Source: Bacteroidota bacterium | GTDB taxonomy: Bacteria > Bacteroidota > Bacteroidia > B-17B0 > Aurantibacillaceae | Assembly (NCBI GenBank): GCA_029237825.1 | Contig: JAQZBQ010000003.1 | Coordinates: forward strand, 62,001 to 126,000 | Direction: 5' to 3' | DNA length: 64,000 nucleotides | In this document: positions 53,315 through 62,283 of the stretch, one piece after another | How positions within the stretch are numbered: the stretch's first letter is position 1 | Layout of the letters: each line of letters begins with the position of its first letter | Program-made: the position numbers and the translations under genes | Notes under the pieces: model-generated | What the model was told of the DNA's origin: nothing | Databases searched by the model: none | What the model saw: only the letters and a program-made list of their open reading frames with translations

Positions 53315-55180
53315 ATGATGTTCAGGGCAATATTCTCTTTCACCTTAGTTTTTCATGGGTGTGTTGCTATAAGTCAGATTCTTACACCCGAAACGGCTCA
53401 GGAACTATTTAATAAAAAATATTACGGAGCTGTATGGAAATTCTATCATAAGCAATTACAGAAGGATTCGTTAAATGCAGACCTGAATTATAAAATGGGT
53501 ATATGCTACCTGAATTCTCGGTCACAAAAGGAAAAATCTATTCCTTATTTAAGAAAGGCATTAACAATCAGTGACATCAATTCTGTTCAACAGGCAAAGA
53601 CTATAAAATTATTAGGTGACGCCAGTTACATTACCGAAGACTATGAAAAAGCGATTGGATATTATGAATCCTATCAGAAACTGTCTATGCAAAATCCGGG
53701 CTTTGCCCTATCGGATCTTTCACGTGAAATAGAAATGTGCCGAATGGCAACAGAACTCAAAGAATTAAAAGCGATTACCCAACAACTGGTCAAACAAAAA
53801 TCCCAAACAAAAAAAATAAAAGCATCACACGGGCTAGAAAAAATCGGATATAGCGTTTCAAACACGTCTCCGGTATTTGTTAAAAACGAACTTTCCCTAA
53901 AAGAAAAAATTCATGACGCCTATTTCGAGGTTCAAAATTTTTCAATACCTACTCAAACTGCCACCACTATCCCTACTGATACCAGTTCAACTAAAATGGA
54001 ATCTACAGTGGCGTCATCTACGGACGGGCAAATAATATTAATATATAGGGACGAGGAAGGCGAAGCAGATTTATATACCTCTGTTTTACGCGGGAACGAG
54101 TGGGCTACACCCGAAAGGATGAGTAAGATGATCAGTAATATCTACTGGGAGCCTGACGAATACGTTTCGTCCGACGGGAAAGCTCTTTATTTTGCAAGTA
54201 AGAGAGACGGTGGGTTTGGAGGAAAAGACCTTTACAAAAGTGAAAAACTGGAAAATGGCGAATGGGGAAAAGCTGTCAATCTTGGGCCAACGGTTAATAC
54301 AATGTTTGATGAACAGGCACCATTTATCTTTCCGAATGGCAAAACGCTCCATTTCAGTTCTAACCGAAACCGACCAAAAGGAGGATTTGATCACTTTACC
54401 AGTTCATTAACAGACAGTTTACAATGGACTAAGCCTTTAAACGTAGGATATCCAATGAATGAAAATAGTAAAGAATTATCTACAGACACTAATTCTGTAA
54501 GGGAAAATTACATTGCCACCTTTATCAATCAGAAAAACATTCCGATTAATATTATAAAAGGGCGGTTAATAAACTCCACTGGAAGTGACTTGCCATCTGA
54601 CGTGGAAATCATCATCACAAATAATGAAACCGGTGAAGTTGCGGGCATTTACCGTCCTGATACACAAACAGGAAAATACGCCTGTATCATACCTTCCTGG
54701 TCAAATTTAAACCTTACAATATTGGCAAAAGGGTATTTGATCCGCACAGAAAACATTTCTATACCCAAAGAGGGAGGGCTATACAAGCTGCAACGTCCTA
54801 TAGTTCTAAGACCATTAGCCCCAGAACAAACTAGCGAAATCAATAATATATTCTTTGATCCGCAAAAAGCGACCATAAAACCCGTGTCACAAATTGAACT
54901 CACAAGGCTTTATTCATTTCTAAAAGAACATTCACAACAACATTTCGAGATTTCTGCCACGTTACCACGAAAAACGCCTTCGGATGAAATGAAGATTGCT
55001 GAAGAGAGACTGCAATCAGTGATACAATATCTTACACAACATGGAATCGACCCTTCAAATCTTAACGCAAAGGTTTATAAAGCATCTAAGAAAAAACAGC
55101 AAGGAGCCGAGCTGGCTTCTTCTGAAAACGCAAACCATCCCATTACATTGAAAATGACAGAAAAGAAAAACAAACGATAA
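53315..55180 (+). CDS. Exported TPR / PD40 beta-propeller / OmpA-like protein
   Basis: About 621 residues from ATG 53315 (MMFRAIFSFTLVFHGCVAIS signal). Order: TPR-like helices (about 25-150, ELFNKKYYGAVWKFYHKQLQ), a linker, PD40/WD40-like propeller repeats (about 225-370: YVSSDGKALYFASKRDGGFGG, FIFPNGKTLHFSSNRN), a small CarboxypepD-like beta domain (about 395-480) and a degenerate OmpA-like C-terminus (NNIFFDPQKATIKPVSQIEL). The order matches PorE-type proteins that tie the type IX secretion machinery to peptidoglycan, but the OmpA part lacks clear peptidoglycan-binding residues. Probably a cell-envelope scaffold. Confidence 0.8.
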   Translation: MMFRAIFSFTLVFHGCVAISQILTPETAQELFNKKYYGAVWKFYHKQLQKDSLNADLNYKMGICYLNSRSQKEKSIPYLRKALTISDINSVQQAKTIKLLGDASYITEDYEKAIGYYESYQKLSMQNPGFALSDLSREIEMCRMATELKELKAITQQLVKQKSQTKKIKASHGLEKIGYSVSNTSPVFVKNELSLKEKIHDAYFEVQNFSIPTQTATTIPTDTSSTKMESTVASSTDGQIILIYRDEEGEADLYTSVLRGNEWATPERMSKMISNIYWEPDEYVSSDGKALYFASKRDGGFGGKDLYKSEKLENGEWGKAVNLGPTVNTMFDEQAPFIFPNGKTLHFSSNRNRPKGGFDHFTSSLTDSLQWTKPLNVGYPMNENSKELSTDTNSVRENYIATFINQKNIPINIIKGRLINSTGSDLPSDVEIIITNNETGEVAGIYRPDTQTGKYACIIPSWSNLNLTILAKGYLIRTENISIPKEGGLYKLQRPIVLRPLAPEQTSEINNIFFDPQKATIKPVSQIELTRLYSFLKEHSQQHFEISATLPRKTPSDEMKIAEERLQSVIQYLTQHGIDPSNLNAKVYKASKKKQQGAELASSENANHPITLKMTEKKNKR

Positions 55181-55208
55181 CAAATAAAACAAACGTAAAT
55201 TTCAACTT

Positions 55209-56663
55209 ATGAAACCAATTAAATTCGGTACAGACGGCTGGCGGGCTATAATCGCGGAAGACTACACAGTAACTAATGTAGCGAGAGTTGCAGAGGCAAC
55301 AGCACTTTGGCTTTTAAAATCATCTACAACTCCAAAAGTGGTAATCGGGCATGACCCCCGGTTTGGAGGACAGTTATTTGCGGAAACAACAGCAAAAGTA
55401 CTATGTAGCCACGGTATTAAAGTGTTACTTGCCAAAGGGTTTGTTTCTACGCCTATGGTTTCTTTAGGAACCGTACAAACTAAAGCAGATCTTGGAATTG
55501 TAATTACCGCAAGTCACAATCCTCCATCTTACAATGGATTTAAACTGAAAGGGTCTTACGGAGGCCCTCTATTACCCGAAAAAGTTGAAGAAATCGAGAA
55601 TTTAATTCCTTCAGAAAATCCACACGACTTAAATAAATTAAGTTTAACGGAATTCATTGAGAAAGGAATGGTTGAATACATTGATCTGGAAACAATGTAT
55701 TGCAAACATATTGAATCCAATTTCGACCTGGAATTAATCAGAAAGTCGAAACTTAACCTTGCCTACGACGCGATGTTTGGTGCAGGACAAAACGTAATAA
55801 GTCGATTACTGCCGAATACTGCACTTATACATTGTGAAAATAATCCTTCCTTTAATGGTCAGGCTCCTGAACCTATTCATAAAAACCTTAAAGAATTTTC
55901 TATGTTGATTAAGAGGCAAAAAAATATTGATTGCGGCTTAGCAACTGATGGGGATGCTGACAGAATTGGGTTATATGACAAAGAAGGAAATTTCATTGAC
56001 TCCAACCACATTATCTTAATCCTCATAAAATACCTTTATGAAACAAAAGGTATGCGTGGGAATGTAGTTACAGCGTTTTCTGTTACGCCTAAAGTATCTA
56101 AAATGTGCGAACATTTCGGACTGAAACACCAGGTTACGAAAATTGGTTTTAAACACATAGCGGGCAAAATGGTTAACGAAGATGTATTACTTGGAGGGGA
56201 AGAGTCTGGAGGAATAGCAATTAAAGGACATATACCGGAGAGAGATGGCATTTGGATGGGTTTAACCATTTGGGAATGTATGGCTAAATCCGGAAAATCA
56301 TTGCAGGAACTAATTAAAGATGTTTACGCGATAGTTGGGCCATTTACATTTGAGCGTTCCGATCTGCACATTAATGATACCCTTAAAAATGCAATCATTG
56401 AAAATTGTAAACAAAATATTTATAAGAACTTCGGCGATTACATCATTCAAAAAACCGAAGATTTGGATGGGTTTAAATATTTTTTCACAAATGATGAATG
56501 GTTAATGATCAGGGCTTCAGGAACAGAACCTGTTCTGAGAAATTATGCTGAATCAAGCTCTCCAAATAAAACTAATTCGATTTTAAAAGCAGCAGAAAAG
56601 GCGTTAATGGCAGCTTTGGATAATGCAAAAAAAGGAAGCAACAATCAGTTTTTAAATGCATAA
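55209..56663 (+). CDS. Phosphoglucomutase/phosphomannomutase family protein
   Basis: A 484-residue alpha-D-phosphohexomutase. The phosphoserine loop TASHNPP (S102), metal loop LATDGDADRIG (near 245), sugar loop GGEESGG and phosphate loop RASGTEP are all intact. It interconverts hexose 1- and 6-phosphates, feeding glycogen or surface sugar synthesis. It begins 28 bases after the OmpA-like gene and is followed 8 bases later by the DUF2383-type gene. Confidence 0.94.
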   Translation: MKPIKFGTDGWRAIIAEDYTVTNVARVAEATALWLLKSSTTPKVVIGHDPRFGGQLFAETTAKVLCSHGIKVLLAKGFVSTPMVSLGTVQTKADLGIVITASHNPPSYNGFKLKGSYGGPLLPEKVEEIENLIPSENPHDLNKLSLTEFIEKGMVEYIDLETMYCKHIESNFDLELIRKSKLNLAYDAMFGAGQNVISRLLPNTALIHCENNPSFNGQAPEPIHKNLKEFSMLIKRQKNIDCGLATDGDADRIGLYDKEGNFIDSNHIILILIKYLYETKGMRGNVVTAFSVTPKVSKMCEHFGLKHQVTKIGFKHIAGKMVNEDVLLGGEESGGIAIKGHIPERDGIWMGLTIWECMAKSGKSLQELIKDVYAIVGPFTFERSDLHINDTLKNAIIENCKQNIYKNFGDYIIQKTEDLDGFKYFFTNDEWLMIRASGTEPVLRNYAESSSPNKTNSILKAAEKALMAALDNAKKGSNNQFLNA

Positions 56664-56671
56664 ATCATACC

Positions 56672-57124
56672 ATGGAAAAAGTATCACAGCAGTTTTTAGA
56701 AGCCATTAATTTATTGATTGAAATTAATCAGTGCAGGGCGGAAGGATATAATGCCGTTGCAGATGAAATTTCGGGATCAACAATGAAAACATTGTTTTCG
56801 AGGTTAGCTGAAACTAGCTGGGAATGTCATGAAGAATTACATGCTGAGCTCCGCCGCCTTGGTGGAATAAAAGAATATATTTCTAAACCCGACATGTACC
56901 TCCCGTGGCAAGACCTAAAATCCATGGATATTAACAATAATAAGAAGCTTGTTTTTACATCAAGTGTGTATTGCGACCATGTGGTTAAGATGGCATACGA
57001 GGATGCACTGAAAAAAGCCGAGGAATCGATGATTAGCAATAAAGATCTGATATCACGACATTATTATATGATTACGGAAGACATAAACCGAGTCTCAAAT
57101 TTAAAAAAAGCGTTTGTATCCTAA
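56672..57124 (+). CDS. DUF2383/PA2169-type four-helix bundle protein
   Basis: A 150-residue helical protein (EAINLLIEINQCRAEGYNAV; CHEELHAELRRLGG; DHVVKMAYEDALKKAEES) with Glu/His positions like those of ferritin-like DUF2383 proteins, a family linked to stress and sporulation coats. Metal binding is possible through E..EELH..E but unproven. It follows the phosphoglucomutase gene by 8 bases and ends at a strong terminator. Confidence 0.85.
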   Translation: MEKVSQQFLEAINLLIEINQCRAEGYNAVADEISGSTMKTLFSRLAETSWECHEELHAELRRLGGIKEYISKPDMYLPWQDLKSMDINNNKKLVFTSSVYCDHVVKMAYEDALKKAEESMISNKDLISRHYYMITEDINRVSNLKKAFVS

Positions 57125-57149
57125 AAAAGGCCTTCGGGCCTTTTTTTTT
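57123..57149 (+). terminator. Strong Rho-independent terminator
   Basis: AAAAGGCC-TTCG-GGCCTTTT with a T9 tail: an 8-pair stem capped by a UUCG tetraloop, beginning at the TAA of the DUF2383-type gene. Confidence 0.95.
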
Positions 57150-57366
57150 GATCTTATCCTTACTTTAACATCGGTTCCTTTGATTAAATAAAAATAATTT
57201 AAGCGATGTATATATTATAGCAATGATTTAAATACATCTATCTAAACTGAAGGTTAATCTCTAAAGAAATCCATTTATACCTAACATGGTAAAATAGTAC
57301 AAGTAACTGATCAGTTAAACTAGTATCTAAGTAAATATTAATTGAGGTACAAAGTTTCATAAATGC

Positions 57367-57401
57367 AAAAGATCGGGATACCAGTGGTATTCCGATCTTT
57401 T
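57367..57401. terminator. Long hairpin, likely bidirectional terminator
   Basis: AAAAGATCGGGATACC and GGTATTCCGATCTTTT pair over about 16 bases with one G-U position and a 3-base loop, with A/T runs at both ends. On the minus strand it would end transcripts reading through from the beta-propeller gene and the repeat array; on the plus strand it would separate the array from upstream readthrough. Confidence 0.75.
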
Positions 57402-57438
57402 GACGGCTCCTGATTTTGAAACTCTTTTCATTATTAAG

Positions 57439-57819
57439 CCTTACGGGGCTTTGCGGAAAGTAGAATAATAAACCAGGTCTGGAAAAAATGTCTGCCTTAC
57501 GGGGCATGCCAATCATTCCTACATTATGTCGTCTAACAGCTTAAAGTAACCTTACGGGGTTTGTCAATAAACGGTTTCGACTACTTAGATTTCCTAACCT
57601 TACGGGGTTAGATAATTATATTCTAATTGATATTATATTCGAGCCTTACGGGGCTGAGTATATAACAACAATCATATTTAAAACGTCATAAGCCTTACGG
57701 GGCTAGTGACACTAATTTTTGTTTAACATGTAATAGTCACTTAATCGGCCTTACGGGGCTTGCTTGTTGCGCCTATTTCATGTTAAACAGTTTTGAAAAA
57801 ATTGGTCGGCCTTACGGGG
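57439..57819 (+). repeat. Array of eight CCTTACGGGG hairpin repeats
   Basis: Copies start at 57439, 57495, 57550, 57598, 57644, 57693, 57749 and 57810 (periods 56, 55, 48, 46, 49, 56, 61). The 10-base core is invariant. Flanking bases pair in every copy although they differ: AAGCC/GGCTT, TGCC/GGCA, AACC/GGTT, CTAACC/GGTTAG, AGCC/GGCT twice, and GGCC/GGCT twice (G-U allowed). On the plus strand the core folds as CCU-UACG-GGG, a UNCG-type tetraloop. The wobble pairs favour a plus-strand RNA. Spacers are AT-rich and mostly unique; GTTTAACATG in spacer 6 (57721-57730) is inverted in spacer 7 (57779-57788). Spacings are not multiples of three and stops abound, so it is not coding. Function unknown. 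Confidence 0.85.
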
Positions 57820-57881
57820 CTTGCCCAATCCTATGTGATTTTAAAGAACGTTCTGCAATTTCAATCTTAAAAGAAAACCAA

Positions 57882-59546
57882 TTATTTGTTCACCACAACC
57901 TTTCTAGTGGTGATCGTTTTGTCATTGTTTTTAATTTCCATAAAATAAATACCGCTATCCATATTAGAAATGTCCACATTGATTTTAGTATTATGCTTTG
58001 CTATTTTAGGATCTACCGTTTGGCCCAGGCAATTGGTTACACATACACTAACTTTTGATGTACTTTGCGCCACATCTACAGTAAACATTCCTGAACCTGG
58101 ATTTGGATAGATATGGACATTTTTTGATGTCAATGGTAAATCATTTATTCCAACCATCTGGGACATCTGGGTTACAAACGCATCTGTTCGGTCATAGTTA
58201 GTCACACTGATTGTTCCAAAATTTCCACCATCAAGCAAGCCACCGGTCGCATACACATTACCAATTCCATCCGCACAAATAGCTACACCCGATTCATATC
58301 CGAGTGATTCAACCCCATCAGGTGCACCACCAACCGCAATCGCACTAACAAAATTTCCCGAGTTATTAAAGGCCGCAAAGAACACATCCGAACTATCCGC
58401 AGCAGTTACTGTGGAAGACCCAAAACCTGCTGTTCCACCAAACTGGCCAGTAATGAAAAGGTGACTGCCATCAGTGCCGATACCTCTTGCACGGTCAATT
58501 AAAGGTCCACCAGCACGCTTGGCCCATTGTGTATTTCCATTTGCATCATAACATGCGATAAATACGTCAGCGTTTCCACCAGTAATCAACTGTGTTGATC
58601 CAAACATAGCAGAGGCGTTAAACTCTCCCGTTGTATAAATCATGCCCGCATTATCAATAGCCAAATCCCAGGCAACTTCATCATAATCCCCGCCAGCTGT
58701 TGTTACCCAAAGCAGGTTACCATTACTTGAATATTTAGCTACAAACGCGTCATAATAAGATCCGCTGCTTACAGAATAAGTCTGACTTCCGAATACAGCT
58801 CCATTCGAATAGAATCCGCAAACATAGACATTACCACTTGCGTCACATTTTATATTTTTCATTTCGTCACGGCCAGATCCGCCAGCTTTTCTTACCCATT
58901 GGAAATTTCCATCAGCATCATACTTAGCAATAAACATATCACTGTCTCCCGAACCATAAATTGTTGTAGTTCCACCGAAGGTGCATGTGTCTTTATAGTA
59001 TCCACACATATAAACGTTTCCTGAGTTGTCATATGTTACTCCTAATGATTTCTCACTGTAATGACCACCTTCCGTTCTTGCCCAGAGTAGGTTCCCGTTT
59101 AAATCATATTTGGCAAGCAAAATATCATTGTCACCTTTAGCGGTCACTGTCACGGTTGATCCTGGGAAAGATATGATGTGGCCAGCGCCCTCAATTTCAC
59201 CAGACACGTACAGGTAATTAGATCCATCACAATCCAAATCATGTGCATAATCACCGAGTGAACCACCACAAGTGCGGATCCAGGTTAACGCACCTGCAGG
59301 CGTATACTTTGCCAGAAATAAATCATGATTACAATCTGGAACACCATTACATGGTAACGTAGTTCCACTAAAGTTAGCGGCCATTTCATACTTGCCGGCT
59401 ACGTAAACATTCCCCGCATTGTCATTGACAATTCCCATTCCATAATCATAGGCCCAAAGACCTTCTCCCTTTGCCCAACCAAAGGTTTGCGATTTCAAGT
59501 TAATGTAAGCTATGCTTAACAAAATTAGTAAGTAGGTTTTTTTCAT
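57882..59546 (-). CDS. Secreted SBBP-type beta-propeller protein with type IX sorting domain
   Basis: 554 residues from ATG 59546 (MKKTYLLILLSIAYINLKSQ signal). About ten repeats of the form GNLLWARTEGG...D...G.DNSGNVYMCGYY run through residues 25-460, the SBBP beta-propeller pattern. The C-terminal ~75 residues are a T9SS type A sorting domain (VHIYPNPGSGMFTVDVAQ ... ITTRKVVVNK). It should be displayed or released at the cell surface; binding partner unknown. Its 3' end is followed by the UACG hairpin array. Confidence 0.93.
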   Translation of the reverse strand: MKKTYLLILLSIAYINLKSQTFGWAKGEGLWAYDYGMGIVNDNAGNVYVAGKYEMAANFSGTTLPCNGVPDCNHDLFLAKYTPAGALTWIRTCGGSLGDYAHDLDCDGSNYLYVSGEIEGAGHIISFPGSTVTVTAKGDNDILLAKYDLNGNLLWARTEGGHYSEKSLGVTYDNSGNVYMCGYYKDTCTFGGTTTIYGSGDSDMFIAKYDADGNFQWVRKAGGSGRDEMKNIKCDASGNVYVCGFYSNGAVFGSQTYSVSSGSYYDAFVAKYSSNGNLLWVTTAGGDYDEVAWDLAIDNAGMIYTTGEFNASAMFGSTQLITGGNADVFIACYDANGNTQWAKRAGGPLIDRARGIGTDGSHLFITGQFGGTAGFGSSTVTAADSSDVFFAAFNNSGNFVSAIAVGGAPDGVESLGYESGVAICADGIGNVYATGGLLDGGNFGTISVTNYDRTDAFVTQMSQMVGINDLPLTSKNVHIYPNPGSGMFTVDVAQSTSKVSVCVTNCLGQTVDPKIAKHNTKINVDISNMDSGIYFMEIKNNDKTITTRKVVVNK

Positions 59547-59660
59547 AACATTTAATTTTAGTGCTTTGATTTGTTGTAAACTTACTTTACTAAAAACCAA
59601 TTATCTTTATAATTTCGGTGATTGCGTATTTACAATAGCCGGATAAATGAAATATTTATT

Positions 59661-60884
59661 TTAATCGTTTTTTGTATTTACGTCAGCTATAATTATCTCA
59701 GGGACATAATCCTGAACATTTCCTTCTTCAAGTTGTTCCTCTGCAGACTTTGAACTGGCGCCACTTTGAATGACCGCATATCTTTCTTTAAGGGCAAGAA
59801 ATGGCATCTCCAAAAAGCGATAAGACAAGTAAGTTGAGATTGCAAGCAATACATGAACCGCGACTAAAAAATAGAGATAGTTTTGGACTCCATACTTTTC
59901 GAATAAACATATCACAAGAAAAATGATCACTGGATTAAACATGTAGATTCCGTAGGACACTTTTCCAAAAAGATGAAAAATATTAGGACGGTCGACGGCA
60001 AACACAGCATTCTTATGAAACAGAAAGTTGCCTAACCAATAAGAAAAAGGAATAACAAACAGATACTTCTTCATTGTATCAATCAAGAACGAACCACTTT
60101 CAACGTAATTGACATTAAAAAATATCAGAAGAAAAAGTGTATAAATAATCAGTCTTACTGAAAGGGAATGATTGAATTTGATACGTTTATGATAGTATAA
60201 ATAACCAAAAAGCCCGCCCAGTGCAAGAATATCTATACGACTTAGGGTATGCACGTAATATGACATCCCATAATCACTGGTAGAATTTAAGAAGAAGCCG
60301 CGGAAAATGATGCAGACAAGAATGATACTAAGTAACGTTTGCGGAAGTTTCTTCATGGGTATAAATCCAATTAATAACGGACAAAAAAGATAAAAATGCT
60401 CTTCGATACAAATTGACCAGAGGTGGTTTGTGGCGACAGACTTCGGGCCGTTCTCAATTAAATCGAAGTTGCCTGCGAATAAAAAATGATAGAGATAGGT
60501 TGGACTTTGCTCGTAAAGAAAATAGCTTAATAGCGGAGCCAGCAAAATCATAAAAAAGTAAAGTGGCCAAATCCTAAAAGCCCTTCTAATGTAAAATTTG
60601 ATGACGTCAACTTTTCCGGTTTTCTCCTTCTCTGCAAGCAATAAATAAGTAAGAAGGAATCCACTGACAATGAAAAATATATCTACGCCAAAAGAAAAAT
60701 TATGCATCACGAGTTCAAATTTTTCAATAGAGGCAGGAGAAAAGGAATCCACTAACCCTTTAGGATTCCCAAATTTTATTTGCCATCCAAAAAAACAATG
60801 GAGCAAAACAATCATATACGCCGCCAAAAATCTTAATATGTCTAAATTTTTAAAATAAATTCGTTGTGTATTTCCGTTTTCCAT
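59661..60884 (-). CDS. Acyltransferase family 3 (OafA/YrhL-like) membrane protein
   Basis: A 407-residue polytopic enzyme of about ten helices. It opens with the family signature KNLDILRFLAAYMIVLLHCFFG (catalytic His) and has IFFIVSGFLLTYLL, FYIRRAFRIWPLYFF and NHLWSICIEEHFYLFCPLL. Members O-acetylate or otherwise acylate surface polysaccharides or exported sugars. The last ~45 residues are hydrophilic. It follows the exported protein at 60899-61627 by 14 bases. Confidence 0.93.
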   Translation of the reverse strand: MENGNTQRIYFKNLDILRFLAAYMIVLLHCFFGWQIKFGNPKGLVDSFSPASIEKFELVMHNFSFGVDIFFIVSGFLLTYLLLAEKEKTGKVDVIKFYIRRAFRIWPLYFFMILLAPLLSYFLYEQSPTYLYHFLFAGNFDLIENGPKSVATNHLWSICIEEHFYLFCPLLIGFIPMKKLPQTLLSIILVCIIFRGFFLNSTSDYGMSYYVHTLSRIDILALGGLFGYLYYHKRIKFNHSLSVRLIIYTLFLLIFFNVNYVESGSFLIDTMKKYLFVIPFSYWLGNFLFHKNAVFAVDRPNIFHLFGKVSYGIYMFNPVIIFLVICLFEKYGVQNYLYFLVAVHVLLAISTYLSYRFLEMPFLALKERYAVIQSGASSKSAEEQLEEGNVQDYVPEIIIADVNTKND

Positions 60885-60898
60885 AATCTTAATTTTTA

Positions 60899-61627
60899 TT
60901 ATTCTTTAATTCTACCAGTTGTAAAACATATAAAGTCAAAATACCAGTTGTGTTCCGGTTTGTATTTCTCAACCTGATCAAACGAGAAAATAACGGTATG
61001 CAAACCACCTTTACGGGATATATTCAACAAACTATCGCCACCCGCATTTGCATCAGCAAAATCGGTAAGGGGAATTGAAATTAATTGCCATTTATCCTGG
61101 GGTTTTAGTTTAACCGTATAGGTCCAACTGTCATCTTTGGCTTCGTCCAAAATACCATTGCTGTTATCATCTTCTTCTAGCCTCACTATCAGAGTTTCTT
61201 CTGCTCCAGAACTTTTAGGAACCAGCACACGAAAATTCAGAAAATCGGTATATGTATTTATATCAATATTTTTACCAACGCCTTTCCCCCACCCCGCATA
61301 TCCATCTGACCCGCGCCAGTCAATTTTCATACAGGTTTTTGATGCAGTTAAATTTCTATCCAGATGAGCAGTATCCAGCGATATCTTTGCCCTTCCATAA
61401 CCAAAAAATCCCGCTTTTTGAACAGAAACAGAATCAGAAGCGAGACCTTCAAAATCATCAATTAAAAGTACTATTTGGTCAATCCAGGAAATGCTGCTGT
61501 AATTACTTAATGTTTCGCCGCGGATTTCTGCAACCAGATATTTCCTTTCCACAAAAAAGATTAGAACCGCAGTTACAAATAAAGAGAATAAAATTTTAAT
61601 TGCTGGTTTGTTTGATTCTTCTTTCAT
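60899..61627 (-). CDS. Membrane-anchored protein with carbohydrate-binding-like beta domain
   Basis: 242 residues from ATG 61627 (MKEESNKPAIK), with one N-terminal membrane helix (ILFSLFVTAVLIFFV) and an exported domain that reads as a beta sandwich: LLIDDFEGL at the start, WRGSDGYAGWGKGVG in the middle, WQLISIPLTDFAD and WYFDFICF at the end. This order resembles CBM11/CIA30-like glycan-binding folds. The tie to glycans is supported by the adjacent acyltransferase. The name is tentative. Confidence 0.65.
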   Translation of the reverse strand: MKEESNKPAIKILFSLFVTAVLIFFVERKYLVAEIRGETLSNYSSISWIDQIVLLIDDFEGLASDSVSVQKAGFFGYGRAKISLDTAHLDRNLTASKTCMKIDWRGSDGYAGWGKGVGKNIDINTYTDFLNFRVLVPKSSGAEETLIVRLEEDDNSNGILDEAKDDSWTYTVKLKPQDKWQLISIPLTDFADANAGGDSLLNISRKGGLHTVIFSFDQVEKYKPEHNWYFDFICFTTGRIKE

Positions 61628-61650
61628 AGGCAATGATTATAGGGTTTGGC

Positions 61651-61658
61651 CAAAATTA
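61651..61658 (-). promoter_or_regulatory. -7 box for the anchored protein/acyltransferase pair
   Basis: The minus strand reads TAATTTTG, a TAnnTTTG match about 24 bases before ATG 61627. No good -33 was found. Confidence 0.35.
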
Positions 61659-61859
61659 TAATGCGATTGCAGTTGTGTATACTAGTATTCGTTCACACTG
61701 GCATTTAGATAGGCTAAACCTCGTTCTGAAAGATTATAATTCATGAGCTTTACGCAATTCCAAAAAATGTCAATCATTTCTTTCATATGTTCGTACAACG
61801 GTGTAAATAAATTAAGTCAATCCCTGGCTATCAGAAATAAGCAATTAACGAATTGTAGG

Positions 61860-61888
61860 TTGAAGCCTCATAGGCGTGTGTATTTTTG
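61860..61888 (+). promoter_or_regulatory. Complete Bacteroidota-type promoter for the STAS-glycosyltransferase operon
   Basis: TTG (61860-61862), 18 bases, then TATTTTTG (61881-61888), predicting a start near 61895 and a ~38-base leader to ATG 61933. This is the best -33/-7 pair noticed in the window and rules out the longer frame from 61876. Confidence 0.6.
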
Positions 61889-61932
61889 CCACAAAGACAT
61901 TATTTCGTCAGATCACTAAAAAAAAAGAAATC

Positions 61933-62280
61933 ATGGAAACTAAGGTTGAGAATATAGTGGACCAGAAAGATAAACTCCAATTCGCCACAAACGAACCAGG
62001 GCTATTCTTATTAAATGAGCAAGTGTATGATCACGGAAGCATACAAATAAATGATGAAGAAGAAAAAGAAAAAGCACTCGCAGGTGTTCTATGTCAAGGG
62101 GTTCAATATTATGACTTTAAAAATGTACCCTATATAAACAATAACGGCCTTGCAAGTTTAATCCGCATCCTGAAAGCTTCTCTCAAAAATGGTATAAAAC
62201 TGAGATTTGTAAATGTAAATAAGCGAATTCAGATGAAGATAAAAACAATGGGGTTAGATAAATTCATTAACTGCAGTTAG
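61933..62280 (+). CDS. STAS-domain protein
   Basis: 115 residues from ATG 61933 (METKVENIVDQ). The STAS/anti-sigma-antagonist fold is suggested by YYDFKNVPYINNNGLASLIRILKASLKNGIKLRFVNV split across residues ~55-95: a strand, the S/N-x-G-L turn where the phospho-Ser usually lies (here NNNGL), a helix and a strand. Ser is replaced by Asn, so it may not be phosphorylated. It ends three bases before the glycosyltransferase ATG, implying a regulatory or structural link with it. Confidence 0.8.
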   Translation: METKVENIVDQKDKLQFATNEPGLFLLNEQVYDHGSIQINDEEEKEKALAGVLCQGVQYYDFKNVPYINNNGLASLIRILKASLKNGIKLRFVNVNKRIQMKIKTMGLDKFINCS

Positions 62281-62283
62281 TAT

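Noticed and set aside
57430-57830. The CCTTACGGGG array as a CRISPR array
   Set aside because: The repeat is only 10 invariant bases, spacing varies from 46 to 61, the flanks covary to keep pairing, and no cas gene is present.
57430-57830. The same array as coding repeats (Pro-Tyr-Gly)
   Set aside because: Periods 56, 55, 46, 49 and 61 are not multiples of three and the frames contain stops.
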